Shown: positions 42,659 through 53,592 of the stretch, one piece after another | Layout of the letters: each line of letters starts with the position of its first letter | Position numbering within the stretch: the first letter of the stretch is position 1 | Origin: Saitoella complicata NRRL Y-17804 | Taxonomy: Eukaryota; Ascomycota; Saitoellomycetes; Saitoellales; Saitoellaceae | Direction: 5' to 3' | Assembly (NCBI RefSeq): GCF_001661265.1 | Contig: NW_017567008.1 | Coordinates: 1-64,000 of the forward strand | DNA: 64,000 nucleotides | Translations under genes and position numbers: made by a program | Notes under the pieces: model-generated | Told to the model about the DNA's origin: nothing | Databases searched by the model: none | What the model saw: only the letters and a program-made list of their open reading frames with translations

Positions 42659-43530
42659 TGGACGTGGGAAAGTGGGTTGTCGTTTGAACACGTAGAGCAC
42701 AATCATCGATATCTAAGCGTTGGATGAGCAGGAATTTGGGACACCATCAGAGAGAGTCTTTACAGTACGCAAACAGAAAGGATTTTGCAGTCCAAAACAT
42801 GATATTCGGGCTAATGAGACCCTTGCTGAACTGCACAACGTAAAACATCCACATCCTTCTCTCCCAGCAAACAAGCCAAGTCTCCGAAAAGACAAGTCCA
42901 CTAAGAACTACTCCCATCATCAATGTCGAACAATATGTACAACACTCATATAACAATCACGACGAATGTCGTACGCCCACTGAGGTTCAACAGTACAACT
43001 TCCCTCTTCTCCTCAGCGGTCCTCATCCACCGCCGCAACAAACTCCATCAAACTTCCACCTTCACACCTCCATAAGAACGACCCCATTCCCACCACCACC
43101 CGCCTTTCACTCCTTCAGGCACACCATCATTATTAGAACGGTGGAAATAGCCGATCCGAACACCAGTCTGCCAACCCCGAGAACCCAGAAACCGCAATGA
43201 ATAGCCGATTGCCAAGTCCAGTTCAAAGACGTCACATCTGGTAAGAGGCAATCCCGGCAAAACGACCAAAGCCGTCTTCCCAAGATCCAATACCCATACA
43301 CCGAAACAGATGAAAAAAAAAGAAAAAAGCCGACCGCACAAACCCCCAACTAGTCCAATAAGCCGAGAGGAAGCCATAGCCACGTCCAGCTCAAATCAAC
43401 AATCACAAACAACAGCACACAGAGAAAAGCAAAGAACGCCACGTCTCCGGAAATCCCGTTCCAACTCCCACTAATCCGGGGAGGCAATAGAGAACCCATC
43501 GAACATGTAAAAACAATAAACAGCGAAACC

Positions 43531-43563
<33 letters not shown>

Positions 43564-44076
43564 CCGGTGATGCGAAAGGTATGGCCCATCACACCAGAAC
43601 CAGAAACATCCATAAGAAAAAAACGAAAAGCAAGAGCGATAAATAAGCATCAGCATGAGCATGAGCAAACGACGTCGAAGAACCCAAACACGCTGACCCA
43701 CGACCCGAAACAGTGCGGTGCGGTGCCAAATAAATAACTGAGCATGAAAGCAAGCCGGTTGATGCATGTCGAGGGTGTCCTTCAGGGAATCCAGATAATC
43801 ATAGCAGACAAATAAAGAGCAAACGCCAATCATAGAGTCCAGATCCACCAGAGAAAAAGGATTCGCACGTTGCGGGTGTGTGCGTCAAGTGTCGAGTCGA
43901 AAGTCAAAGTCGTGTCGAAAATAAGCCAAGCATGCGATAAAAAGAGAAATCCAAAAACTGAAACCACGATGTCGAGTAGGTCGCGTAAAATATAAGACCG
44001 TTGTTCGTTGCTGTACACCGCCTCAACCCCCCTCACCTCACCCCACCTCTCCCTCTCTCACAAAAGCAAGCCCATA
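42659..44076. other. Intergenic between the tRNA and the PNRC-like gene
   Basis: About 1.4 kb with no supported gene; probably the long 3' region of the PNRC-like gene. Contains a hexanucleotide run (AAAACG)n at 43531-43563, about five copies. Confidence 0.5.
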
Positions 44077-45456
44077 TTAGGCCAACTTCAACACCCTCCT
44101 CAAATCCAACTCCATCTGCATAACCTGCTCCCCAACCGGCACAACACCAGCCCCAACCCCAACCCCAATAGGTGTGGGGCTCCCATGCACCTGCTGCTGC
44201 TGCCACTGCTGCTCCATATGCACCCCAATCGGATTCATCATCGGCGTAACAGGCGGGCTGAGAGGATGCGCCATCCCCATCCCCATGGGCATCGGATGCG
44301 CATGGTGCAATTGTGGGCTAGGGACATACGCCGGCGGAACCATCGAATAGAAGTTCCCTTGTCCGGGTCCGTAACCCCTGGTAGCATACGGGTGCTGGAA
44401 TGGCACGACGGGACCCGCGGACTGATGTGCGTAAGTTTGGGGTGGGGAGTGTTGAGGGTGTCGGAATTGGTGAGGAGCACTCGTGAAGTGCTGGCCCTGT
44501 GCGGTAGGGACGGGTTCGGACGAGACGGAAGAAGTGGTCGTTGACGAGAAGAACGGAGCGGCGGAGTCGGAGCTGGAGGGTGGGGAGAGCATATCCTTCA
44601 ACGCCCTGCTCTTAGCGCGAAGGTGGTCCTCGGACTCGGATGAGGAGGGACGGTCTTCGTATAAATCCGAGTTCGGACGTTGGAGGATGGGTTGCTTGGT
44701 TGGGGTATATGACTTCGTGGGACTTGTGCTTCCATTCTTCGCGTCACGATCCGCACGGAAGAGTTTGGCGAGGGGACTCTCGTCAACAGGAACGTTCATA
44801 TCGCGATCAGTCAACTGTCCAGCGACCTCAGCTCCAGCCTTGCGCGACGGAAGGGATTTGGTCATGAACGCAGGAAGAGGGAGTGCTGAAGCCGCAGGAG
44901 AGGAATGGAAAGTTGGACCAGCATAATGCGCCGCGGCAGCCTGTGCCGCGGTCTTCGGTGGACTCTGACCTCCAACAGTAGTGGTAGTGGTAGCCGGACG
45001 AGCATTCGTAGATGCTGGGGTAACAGGTTGAGGAGGCGAAGACGCAGGAGGGGAAACAGGACGGTTCCCTGATGGCTCCGTAGCCGCACGGCGAACATTC
45101 GACGAACGCTGGCGCGACGACGGGTAAACCTGCTGCTGTACGGGCTTCTGCTGGTGTTGAGCAGGAGCCGTACGGCGGGAATTCGAGTGAGAAGCGGGAC
45201 GGGGTTGAGCATGTCGTGATGCTGGCGAGTTGGAGCGGGAGCGTATATGCGGCACTGCTTGCACCACCTGCTTCACAGGCTGCGACAGCTGCGCCGGTGA
45301 TCCATGCGGTTTAGGCGCCGATACTGGACGCTGTTGTACTTGAAGCTGCTGCTGGCCAGGTTGACGACGTGCCATGGATGTAGTTGTAGTTGTAGTTGTT
45401 GTAGAAAAAGGAGGAGAGGACGTAGGAGTATCGGACAAAAATAACGGATGATCCAA
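44077..45456 (-). CDS. PNRC/Edc1-like decapping activator, disordered
   Basis: Intronless frame of 459 residues, almost wholly disordered (Gln, Pro and Ser-rich). It carries one clear linear motif, AGPTFHSSPAASALPLPAF, which matches the PNRC motif of PNRC2 and fungal Edc1-type proteins; in those the LPxPxF part binds Dcp1 and the upstream part stimulates Dcp2. A second conserved-looking stretch is ESPLAKLFRADRDAK, and the end is MQMELDLRRVLKLA, a probable helix. A role in mRNA decapping is inferred from the motif. Translation may start at the second Met (45375, MARRQPGQQQ). It diverges from TFIIF alpha by 442 bases. Confidence 0.75.
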   Translation of the reverse strand: MDHPLFLSDTPTSSPPFSTTTTTTTTSMARRQPGQQQLQVQQRPVSAPKPHGSPAQLSQPVKQVVQAVPHIRSRSNSPASRHAQPRPASHSNSRRTAPAQHQQKPVQQQVYPSSRQRSSNVRRAATEPSGNRPVSPPASSPPQPVTPASTNARPATTTTTVGGQSPPKTAAQAAAAHYAGPTFHSSPAASALPLPAFMTKSLPSRKAGAEVAGQLTDRDMNVPVDESPLAKLFRADRDAKNGSTSPTKSYTPTKQPILQRPNSDLYEDRPSSSESEDHLRAKSRALKDMLSPPSSSDSAAPFFSSTTTSSVSSEPVPTAQGQHFTSAPHQFRHPQHSPPQTYAHQSAGPVVPFQHPYATRGYGPGQGNFYSMVPPAYVPSPQLHHAHPMPMGMGMAHPLSPPVTPMMNPIGVHMEQQWQQQQVHGSPTPIGVGVGAGVVPVGEQVMQMELDLRRVLKLA

Positions 45457-45898
45457 GATGTTGAATGCTTATATAGAACAAGGAGACTGCTTCAAAACTT
45501 CCGTCGATGGATGTCTTTGTCGATATAATAACATTCGTTGGGGTTGATGTGTTGGTGGTGAGGAAGCGGGCTCTACTTGAGCGGGTAGGGCTGGGGTGGT
45601 ATATTTGCGAGGCGGCGGTTAGTGAGGGGCGGTGCAACCCGGCGTCTGACCAGCAACACCAGAACATACGGAAGCGGTAATAACGGAGGATTCAGTCAAG
45701 GGAAGACGAGTCGTCGTTGGAACAATCAACAAAGACGACAAGCCGTATTCTCGGTATCGGTGACGTCGACGTCGACGCTACAGGCTTCAGAGCTCATCGC
45801 CCTTTGTACGTCACAAGTTGAGCGATCGCGCCGGTACAGCTTACAGCCCGAGCACCGGACCCACAAGAAGGATCTCAACTCAGCGCACCATCGCAATA
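45457..45898. other. Divergent promoter region, PNRC-like gene / TFIIF alpha
   Basis: 442 bases that must hold both promoters. No TATA box or repeat stands out. An in-frame ATG at 45818 could extend TFIIF alpha by 27 residues. Confidence 0.45.
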
Positions 45899-47596
45899 AT
45901 GGAAGGCCCGGCAGCACCCGGTCCCGGTATGCAAGCAAACGGAGCTCCCGTCCCTCAGCCTACCAACATCAAGCTCTTCTTCAACCCGAACGCCAGCGAT
46001 GTGCGTCATAACGTCATGCGATTTCACTCCACCAAAGATGTCGACATAAATAACTTCTCCAAACCCGTCAAACTTCACCGTCGCCATCCTAATGCTACGC
46101 GGGCTGCGCTGGCTGCTTCTACCATTGGGGTTGTTGATGGAGAGAATGCATCAGGAAGTGGTGCGGAGGGATCAGGCGATACTGCACCAGCTGCCCCAAA
46201 GCCTCGCTCAAATCTTTTCAAGAAGAAGTTGGCTCAGGTTTACCACGCAGATAAGGATGCTTGGCGGTTGAAGCAGGAAGAAAGTGCACCGTGGGTTCTT
46301 GAGGATGATGGCGGTAGTAACACATGGGTTGGAAGCCTCGAAGCAAGTCAAGCGGCATACGTCGTCTTCGTCCCGCATGGAGATGGGTTCATGGTCATCC
46401 CCGCAGATCGGTGGTACAAATTTGCAAACAAGAGCAAGAGTCGGGGAATGACGCTGGAGGAGGCAGAGGAGGAGATGACCAAAAGATCCAAAGTCCCAAA
46501 ATGGTATCGAGAGAAGTTGGAACAGAAAGTGAAAGAAGAGCAGGAGAACAAACCCGTGAAGCCATCTGGTGTACTTGGGAGGAAACCGGCTAGTGCTTCT
46601 GTTCAGCGTCGGGCTGGGGATGAAGGAGATCTTGATTTTGAGGAGGAGTTTGCGGATGATGAGGAAGTCCAACTTGGTGGTGATGATGAGGAGTTGTCGA
46701 AGGCATTGGAGGCCCGGATTAAGGAGGAACAGTTGTCTGCCAACGCAATGGGTGAGGCGGAGTATAACTTCGACGAGGATGAGGATGACGACAAACCAAA
46801 GTACAACAAGGCTGGAAAGCGCACGAACAAGCTTTTGAGGAATGTCGAGAAGAATATTGCGTATGGATCAGATGAGGAGAACCCTTACGAATCAGAGGTA
46901 TGTTGTATGTCATGGATTTGTGAACTGAACTAAACGGCATCTTTACAGGATGAGGATACAGACTCAGAGGACCTATTCGGTGACGGACCCAAACAGGATA
47001 CAATCGTCAAAAAGGAAACATCAGACCCCAGATCGCTTTCGAACCTCATCCCGCACCGCCAACGACCCGAGCATCTCATCCTCAAGCTTACACCCACTGT
47101 TTTGTCAAGGTTCTCCGCCCTGCCGAACAGGCCATGGGTTTCCCGCTCTTTGCGTGCGGTCATTGGCGGACCTCCGTTGAAGCGTCGCTTGGCAGGAAGT
47201 GATACCGAGAGTACGGGAGAGATGTCTGAAGGAAGTGGTACGGAAGGTCGATCGAGGAAGAACAAAGTCCCGCGCACAGGTTCGCCCTCTGCCAGCAGTC
47301 CTGCACAGAGTCCTGGTGCCGCTGCAGTTGATCCAGGTGTGTCATAACCTTCCTTACCCAGACTCACCAAGAACTGTTGAGCTAACTGTGAATTACTAGG
47401 TTCCTGGATCACCGGAGACGAAATGAAACGAGCTCTGGGATCTCAGCCGTCTATCACGATCAAGGGATTGCTACATATCTTTGCCGTCAAGCTCAAGAAG
47501 AACCCAGAGAACAAGCCGTTGTTGGCGCCGATGTTGAAGAAGTTTGCGGATAAGCTGGAGGATGGGAAGTTGAAGTTGAAGGCGGAGTTTGCGTAG
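45899..47596 (+). CDS. TFG1: TFIIF alpha subunit (RAP74/Tfg1)
   Basis: Large subunit of RNA polymerase II initiation factor TFIIF. Three exons (45899-46897, 46949-47336, 47400-47596), 527 residues. The N-terminal dimerisation region shows VRHNVMRFHSTKDVDINNF, SNLFKKKLAQVYHADKDAWR and SAPWVLEDDGG...WVGSLEA, ending MVIPADRWYKFANKS. The middle is highly charged (DEDEDDDKPKYNKAGKRTNK). The C-terminal winged helix reads ITGDEMKRALGSQPSITIKG, LLHIFAVKLKKNPENKPLL. All this follows human RAP74 and yeast Tfg1. The start used gives MEGPAAPGPGMQ; an upstream in-frame Met at 45818 is possible. The eRF1 gene follows 222 bases later on the same strand. Confidence 0.92.
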
Positions 47597-47818
47597 GTTG
47601 AGAAATAGAGAATCATTTACTTCGCGACTACAACCGGCTGCCATCCCCCTTCGATGTCGCTCTCCGAGACGCTCAGCCGGCCTCTCTCGCCACATGCGCC
47701 CCGCTGTACCTCCACTGCACCCAAAATTCCAGTGCCGCACGTCAGCCAAACTGCCAGAGCACTTTAAACCTCGAAGGCCACGAACACTCCTTCAAGTCCT
47801 CTCCTCCGATAATCCAGG

Positions 47819-49120
47819 ATGTCGTCCACCGACCAAAACGCCGACCAAAATGTCGAGATGTGGAAGATCAAGAAATTGATCAAATCCCTCGAAGCCGCCC
47901 GCGGAAACGGTACTTCCATGATCTCGCTCGTCATCCCGCCCAAGGACCAAATCTCCCGTGTCAACGCAATGTTGGCGAACGAGTTCGGTACTGCGTCGAA
48001 CATCAAGTCGCGTGTCAACAGGTTGTCTGTGTTGGGCGCTATCACCTCCACGCAGCAGAGGTTGAAGTTGTACTCGCGTGTCCCGCCGAATGGGTTGGTT
48101 ATCTACTGTGGTGAAATCATCACTGACACCGGAAAGGAGAGGAAGATCAATATCGATTTCGAGCCCTTCAAGCCGATCAACACCTCTCTCTACCTCTGCG
48201 ACAACAAATTTCATGTCGAGGCGCTTTCTGAACTCTTGGAGTCTGACTCCAAGTTCGGATTCATCATCATGGACGGTAATGGTTCGTTGTATGGTACCGT
48301 CTCGGGTAACACCCGTGAGGTTTTGCACAAATTCTCTGTCGATTTGCCCAAGAAGCACGGTCGTGGTGGACAATCTGCGCTTCGTTTCTCGCGTTTGAGA
48401 GAGGAGGCTCGTCACAACTACGTTCGTAAAGTCGGAGAAATCGCCGTGCAGATGTTTATTTCCAACGACAAGGTTAACGTCAATGGTATTATTCTCGCCG
48501 GTTCCGCCGATTTCAAGAATGTTCTTCAGGCTTCTGACTTGCTCGACGGGCGTTTGTTGGCCAAGGTCATCAAGGTCGTCGATGTCTCGTACGGTGGCGA
48601 GAACGGCTTCAACCAGGCTATCGAGTTATCCGCCGAGACCCTCTCCAACGTCAAGTTCATCCAGGAGAAGAAGCTCATCCAGAAGTACTTCGACGAAGTC
48701 TCCCAAGACACCGGCAAATACTGTTACGGAGTCGACGACACCCTCAAAGGTCTCGAACTCGGCGCCATCGAAACCCTCATCGTCTGGGAAAACCTCGACG
48801 TCACTCGCTACGTCCTCAAAGACTCCTCCGGCGCCGAAATCACCCTTCACTACACCAAAGAACAAGCCGCCGCCAACAAAGAATCCTTCCTCGACAAGGA
48901 CTCCGGACAAGAAATGACCATCGTCACCCAAGAATCCCTCCTCGAGTGGCTCTCGGTCAAATACAAGGACTTTGGCGCAAACTTGGAGTTTGTTACGGAT
49001 CGGTCGCAGGAGGGTGCGCAGTTTTGTAGGGGTTTCGGTGCGATTGGGGGGTTGTTGAGGTATAAGGTTAATTTTGAGCAGTTGCAGGATGATGATGAGG
49101 ATGAGTATTGGTCTGATTAG
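47819..49120 (+). CDS. SUP45: eRF1, translation termination factor
   Basis: Class I release factor that reads all three stop codons and triggers peptide release with eRF3. Intronless, 433 residues (yeast 437). Domain 1 has NIKS at 61-64 and the YxCxxxF motif (YLCDNKF, 125-131), both needed to read stop codons. Domain 2 has GGQ at 183-185 in [11 protein letters not shown]. Domain 3 ends with the acidic tail [11 protein letters not shown], the eRF3-binding end. The unaltered NIKS and YCF motifs and the many TAA, TAG and TGA ends in the window agree with the standard code. The codon style changes sharply around 48960 (see findings). Confidence 0.98.
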   Translation: MSSTDQNADQNVEMWKIKKLIKSLEAARGNGTSMISLVIPPKDQISRVNAMLANEFGTASNIKSRVNRLSVLGAITSTQQRLKLYSRVPPNGLVIYCGEIITDTGKERKINIDFEPFKPINTSLYLCDNKFHVEALSELLESDSKFGFIIMDGNGSLYGTVSGNTREVLHKFSVDLPKKHGRGGQSALRFSRLREEARHNYVRKVGEIAVQMFISNDKVNVNGIILAGSADFKNVLQASDLLDGRLLAKVIKVVDVSYGGENGFNQAIELSAETLSNVKFIQEKKLIQKYFDEVSQDTGKYCYGVDDTLKGLELGAIETLIVWENLDVTRYVLKDSSGAEITLHYTKEQAAANKESFLDKDSGQEMTIVTQESLLEWLSVKYKDFGANLEFVTDRSQEGAQFCRGFGAIGGLLRYKVNFEQLQDDDEDEYWSD

Positions 49121-49883
49121 GGGGGGTGGTACCCCTCTCTGTGTTTTTCCTGTGAGGGGGGGTGCGCGAACCGGACTCGCTGTTTCTATGGTCCGAGGGC
49201 GCTGCCTCTGCCTGTTTTTGCCCAGGGTTTTGGTGTAGGGCTGGAGCTTTTGTTGGATGTCTCGCGTTGAACGTGAGATGTGACTGTGTGGTTTTCATTT
49301 GGTTCTTGGCCTGGCTTGTCGTTTTGCATGTCATGGATGGGCTCTAGAAAAAAGTTGTGGAATCTTTTCTTTTCGTTTTTTGTATGTATGGGTTTAACGT
49401 TACCTGACGCCATGGCTATGGTGCCTCGATTGGGCTTTACTCGTTATGTCTTTCGATTGCTATATTACTTTTGCATTTTGAGTATTTATAGAGTATGGTC
49501 GAAGTCGAAGGTCTTCATGTCCTCCTGGCGCACCACCCCTAGCGCAGACCGGTCCGTGAAAGCGTTGGCACTACGGGTCGGGTAAGCAAACATAACCAGC
49601 GGTATGTGTAGAAGGAGCAGAAGGTCCAGCCGTATCTATCGCCGTGACATCTCTGCCAAATGACTCCTTTCTGCGCCGCGCGGGGACTCATGATCAGCCG
49701 AGCCTCGTACACCAGCTGTTGGCCGCCAGCCAACTCATACGCCGAACACATGACTCGAGACTGCTACACCATGCAAAATGACTCGCGTACTATAGCTATA
49801 GGGGTTGAATGCTATAAAAGGCTTGCCTTCCCTTTCTTCAATGCAATTGCAATTGACTACTACAAACAATCGAAACATCCATC
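49121..49883. other. Intergenic, eRF1 to GDH2
   Basis: 3' flank of eRF1 and promoter of the GDH gene. Apart from the TATA box no feature is supported. Confidence 0.5.
49813..49819 (+). promoter_or_regulatory. TATA box of the NAD-GDH gene
   Basis: TATAAAA, 64 bases upstream of the ATG, with a pyrimidine-rich stretch between. It suggests a short leader and regulated expression. Confidence 0.6.
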
Positions 49884-52800
49884 ATGGTAGTAGCTAGTGA
49901 ACCAGAATCCTACCTCCCTTCACCAGCTGCCTCCCACACCACAGCAGCCAATGACTCCTCCTCCTCCTCCACCACAGCAGCCGGTCTCCCTCCCCAAAGA
50001 ACGAGCCCACACCCCTACCACCCCCACCTTCGCCACGTCTCCCTCCGCCGCTCAACCCGCACCCGCTCCTCCTCCCTCGGCTACCGCACCGCAGTCTTTA
50101 CCACAAAACCCACCCAACTCGAACGCGTCATCCTCCTCCTCCACAACAACCCCTTCATCCCTCCCAACTCCATCCGCGAGGAAGTCGAATGGTTTTACGA
50201 GTCCTTGGGGATCGATGATACATACTTTGCGCTGCAGGATGAGGAGATCATCGCGAGACATGTGTTGGCGTTGTGGAGTGCGAAGATTGGGGCGTATGTT
50301 AATAGTGAGAGGGAGTTGGATGTGCATTTGAAGCAGGAGGATGAGGATGGAGCTGTGTTTATTCATTCGACGGTGCCGGGGCATCAGGTACCTCCTTCGC
50401 CCACTGCTACGGTGACCTCGTTTTCGACGGCGGGACCGAGTGCGGTGGGGGCGGGTGGTGCTGCGAGTAGGAGTGATACACCGCATGGACATTATGAGAG
50501 GACGATTGAGGATAAATACCTCGATTCGCCTCCCGCGGATCACATCTACCGCCTCGAATCCTACCGTTCGCAGGCTCATATCGAACACCCCCTCCGCTCC
50601 TACTTCGTCACGCGTTGTCACTTCCCCACCCCCTCCTCAGACGCCTCTTCCTCCACGGATGCGTTCAACATCCGTGCAGTTTCAGACATTGGATTCTTGG
50701 AGAAAGTCTCGGAGAGTGCGTTGGCGAGGTATTCCAGGATCGTCAGGCAAGTCGTCGAGAGGAAGGGTATCGTCGTCGAACAACACCTTGGATCGGGTGG
50801 GTCCGGAGGCGGCGAAGTCAGGCTCTACCTCGGCTTCCAACGGCTGAGCGCGAAGGGGTTCTTCACCACCCTTACCGATTTGTACCATTACTATGGTCTT
50901 ACCAGTACGCGAAAGTACGTAGAGCAGTTCTCGAATGGTGCCACGGTTGTCTGCGTTCACCTCACCAACTTTCCCCAATCCGAGGACAAAGCGGAACGGG
51001 AGGGCAAAGTCCAGTGGATCTTGACACAGTTGACGCGTGATGCTTCACTCTTGTATTGTCTCCCCAGCACGCCTCTCCAGCACCTCTTTTCAGGTCAACT
51101 CTTGTCGGTACAGGAATCCGTGTACGCCTACACCGGCTGGATATTCGCTCAGCATTTCCTGAATCGGTTGGGGACGGAGTACGCTACCCTCCAACGTTTG
51201 TTGACGAAGGGTGGTGAGGAGGATGGAGCCGTCGCGGGTGTATTGGCGAAGTTGAAGAAGAGGTTGAGGGAGGTGACGTATACGCGTCAAGAAGTCCTGG
51301 ACGTGATTACTGCGTATCCAGAGTTGATCAGGAGCTGTTATAAGATGTTTGAGAGGGTTCATGGTGTCAATGCGAGTAATCGCCGTGCGCCGAGTCCGTC
51401 GCCGTATGCGAATGAGGAGTATGATGCAGCGGGGATTATGGAGAAGATCGAGAGTGTCGTGGCGAATGAGCACGAGGTCGCGGTTTTCCAGGCGTTCGTG
51501 ACGTTCAATCAAGCGGTACTCAAGACGAACTTCTACCAACCCACCAAAGTCGCTCTCAGTTTCCGTCTTGACTCGGCGTGGTTACCTGAAATCGAATACC
51601 CCATGCCACTCTACGGGATGTTTCTCATCATCGGATCGGAGTTTAGGGGATTCCATTTGAGGTTTAGGGATGTCGCACGGGGTGGGATCAGGATTGTGCA
51701 GTCCCGAAACAGGGAGAGTTACTCGATTAATTTGAGGAGTTTGTTTGATGAGAATTATGCGTTGGCGAGTACGCAGCAGAAGAAGAATAAGGATATCCCC
51801 GAAGGTGGTAGTAAGGGTACTATTCTTCTCGATTATGGGGTTGGTGCGATTCCGAGGGTCGCGTTCGAGAAGTATGTCGATGCGATGTTGGACCTCCTTA
51901 TTCCGGGACAGACGCCGGGGATTAAGGAACCGATTGTTGATTTGCTTGGGAAGGAGGAGATCCTCTTCTTTGGGCCGGATGAGGGAACGGCGGAGTTCAT
52001 GGATTGGGCGAGTTTGCATGCGAGACATCGTGGTGCTGGATTCTGGAAGGCGTTCACGACGGGGAAGGGAGCGGGGATGGGTGGGATTCCGCACGACACG
52101 TATGGGATGACGACGAGGTCGATTCATCAGTACGTGTTGGGGATTTACCGTAAGTTGGGGTTGGAGGAGGGTATGGTGAGGAAGATTCAGACGGGAGGGC
52201 CGGATGGGGACCTGGGAAGTAATGAGGTGAAGATCTCGGGTGATAGGACTGTTGCGATCGCTGACGGAAACGGAGTCCTCTACGACCCGCAGGGGATCGA
52301 TCGTGGTGAGTTGATGAGGCTGGCGGGGGAGAGGAAAGCTTGTGGAGCGTTCGACGTGAAGAAATTGGGGAAAGGCGGATTCAGGGTCTTGGTTGATGAG
52401 ACGAAGGTTACGTTGCCGGATGGGAGTGTCGTGGAGAATGGATTCAAGTTCAGGAATGAGTTTCATTTGGATAAGTTGGCGCAGGCGGAGTTGTTTGTGC
52501 CGTGTGGTGGACGGCCGGAGAGTGTGAACTTGACGAATGTGCATCGGTTGTTGGATGAGGATGGTGTACCGAGGTGGAAGTATGTCGTCGAGGGCGCGAA
52601 CTTGTTCTTCACGCAGGAAGCAAGGTTGTTCTTGGAGAAGAAGGGCGTGGTTATCTTCAAGGACGCTAGTGCGAACAAAGGTGGTGTCACTTCCAGTTCC
52701 CTCGAAGTCCTCGCCGCTTTGGCTTTGAACGACGACGAGTTTGCGCAGCACATGCAAGTCAAGGGTGATGTTGTCCCGCCCTTCTACGAGAAGTATGTCG

Positions 52801-53189
52801 AGGAGGTCCAAACTATCATCGAGAGGAACGCGAGGGCGGAGTTCGAGTGTATCTGGCGTGAACACGATCGTCTCAAGATCCCGCGCTCAATCCTCACCGA
52901 CCAGATCTCCATCGCGATCGTCAAGCTAAACGAGGAAATCCAGCAAAACCCGGTCTTGTGGGATGACATCCCTCTCCGTCGTCTCGTTCTCTCCGAAGCT
53001 CTCCCGAAGTTGTTGTTGGAGCAGTTGGGGTTGGATACGATCCTCAAGCGTGTTCCAGACAACTATGTCAGAGCGATCTTTGGGAGTTGGTTGGCGAGTC
53101 GGTTCGTGTATGAGTTTGGGCATGAGAGTGGGCAGTTTGCGTTCTTGCAGTTTATGTTGGGGTATTTTGGGAAGTTGGGACAGGAATGA
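49884..53189 (+). CDS. GDH2: NAD-specific glutamate dehydrogenase, large fungal type
   Basis: Catalyses glutamate + NAD to 2-oxoglutarate + ammonium, the catabolic GDH. Intronless, 1,101 residues (yeast Gdh2 1,092). The N-terminal 480 residues form the regulatory part typical of the long class. Dehydrogenase signatures: FHLRFRDVARGGIRIVQSRN, EGGSKGTILLDYG, FFGPDEGTAEFMDWASLHAR, TTGKGAGMGGIPHDTYGMTT, then the nucleotide-binding domain VRKIQTGGPDGDLGSNEVKI and NKGGVTSSSLEVLAALAL. A TATA box precedes it. The first 40 residues are Pro/Ser-rich, without a clear presequence. Strong blocks of different codon style are visible, for instance a C-ending block before about 50185 and a G-ending block after it. 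Confidence 0.96.
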   Translation: MVVASEPESYLPSPAASHTTAANDSSSSSTTAAGLPPQRTSPHPYHPHLRHVSLRRSTRTRSSSLGYRTAVFTTKPTQLERVILLLHNNPFIPPNSIREEVEWFYESLGIDDTYFALQDEEIIARHVLALWSAKIGAYVNSERELDVHLKQEDEDGAVFIHSTVPGHQVPPSPTATVTSFSTAGPSAVGAGGAASRSDTPHGHYERTIEDKYLDSPPADHIYRLESYRSQAHIEHPLRSYFVTRCHFPTPSSDASSSTDAFNIRAVSDIGFLEKVSESALARYSRIVRQVVERKGIVVEQHLGSGGSGGGEVRLYLGFQRLSAKGFFTTLTDLYHYYGLTSTRKYVEQFSNGATVVCVHLTNFPQSEDKAEREGKVQWILTQLTRDASLLYCLPSTPLQHLFSGQLLSVQESVYAYTGWIFAQHFLNRLGTEYATLQRLLTKGGEEDGAVAGVLAKLKKRLREVTYTRQEVLDVITAYPELIRSCYKMFERVHGVNASNRRAPSPSPYANEEYDAAGIMEKIESVVANEHEVAVFQAFVTFNQAVLKTNFYQPTKVALSFRLDSAWLPEIEYPMPLYGMFLIIGSEFRGFHLRFRDVARGGIRIVQSRNRESYSINLRSLFDENYALASTQQKKNKDIPEGGSKGTILLDYGVGAIPRVAFEKYVDAMLDLLIPGQTPGIKEPIVDLLGKEEILFFGPDEGTAEFMDWASLHARHRGAGFWKAFTTGKGAGMGGIPHDTYGMTTRSIHQYVLGIYRKLGLEEGMVRKIQTGGPDGDLGSNEVKISGDRTVAIADGNGVLYDPQGIDRGELMRLAGERKACGAFDVKKLGKGGFRVLVDETKVTLPDGSVVENGFKFRNEFHLDKLAQAELFVPCGGRPESVNLTNVHRLLDEDGVPRWKYVVEGANLFFTQEARLFLEKKGVVIFKDASANKGGVTSSSLEVLAALALNDDEFAQHMQVKGDVVPPFYEKYVEEVQTIIERNARAEFECIWREHDRLKIPRSILTDQISIAIVKLNEEIQQNPVLWDDIPLRRLVLSEALPKLLLEQLGLDTILKRVPDNYVRAIFGSWLASRFVYEFGHESGQFAFLQFMLGYFGKLGQE

Positions 53190-53390
53190 AGATCTGATGG
53201 ACGTCGATATCGTGTACATGTGGGGAACTCAAGTAATGGGGGTTTGCTTGTGGACGGGAGCTCGGTTGTGAGGCGCTTACTATGATTTCGATATACCAGA
53301 CCAGAATACCTGTGATTTGTCTTGCTTATTAGCTACGCTTGTTATACACGTTTCACGCTACCTTGAATAAGAGAATTTGGATTAACCTTC

Positions 53391-53509
53391 AGATACGGCC
53401 ATACCATGATGAAAGCACAGGATCCCGTCCGATCTCCTAAGTTAAGCATCATAGGGCCCAGTCAGTACTAGCGTGGGAGACCAGCTGGGAATACTCGGGT
53501 GCTGTATCT
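53391..53509 (+). rRNA. 5S rRNA
   Basis: 119-base identical copy downstream of the GDH gene; followed by TTTTT. Flanks are not shared with the other copies beyond the T run. Confidence 0.97.
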
Positions 53510-53544
53510 TTTTGTCCATCCTCTCTCTTACCTCCCACCTCATT

Positions 53545-53592
53545 CATGACTGTAGTCCACCATGACTGTAGTCCACCATGACTGTAGTCGCC
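53545..53592. repeat. 16-bp tandem repeat, three copies
   Basis: Unit CATGACTGTAGTCCAC, two perfect copies and a third with the last three bases changed, 36 bases after the 5S gene. Confidence 0.9.

Noticed and set aside
43048-43383. Minus-strand frame rich in Phe, Gly and Trp
   Set aside because: Composition follows the base bias of the region; no family likeness. Likely 3' region of the PNRC-like gene.
43531-43563. (AAAACG)n run as a telomere-like repeat
   Set aside because: Only about five copies in the middle of the window, between genes; the unit is not a known fungal telomere repeat.
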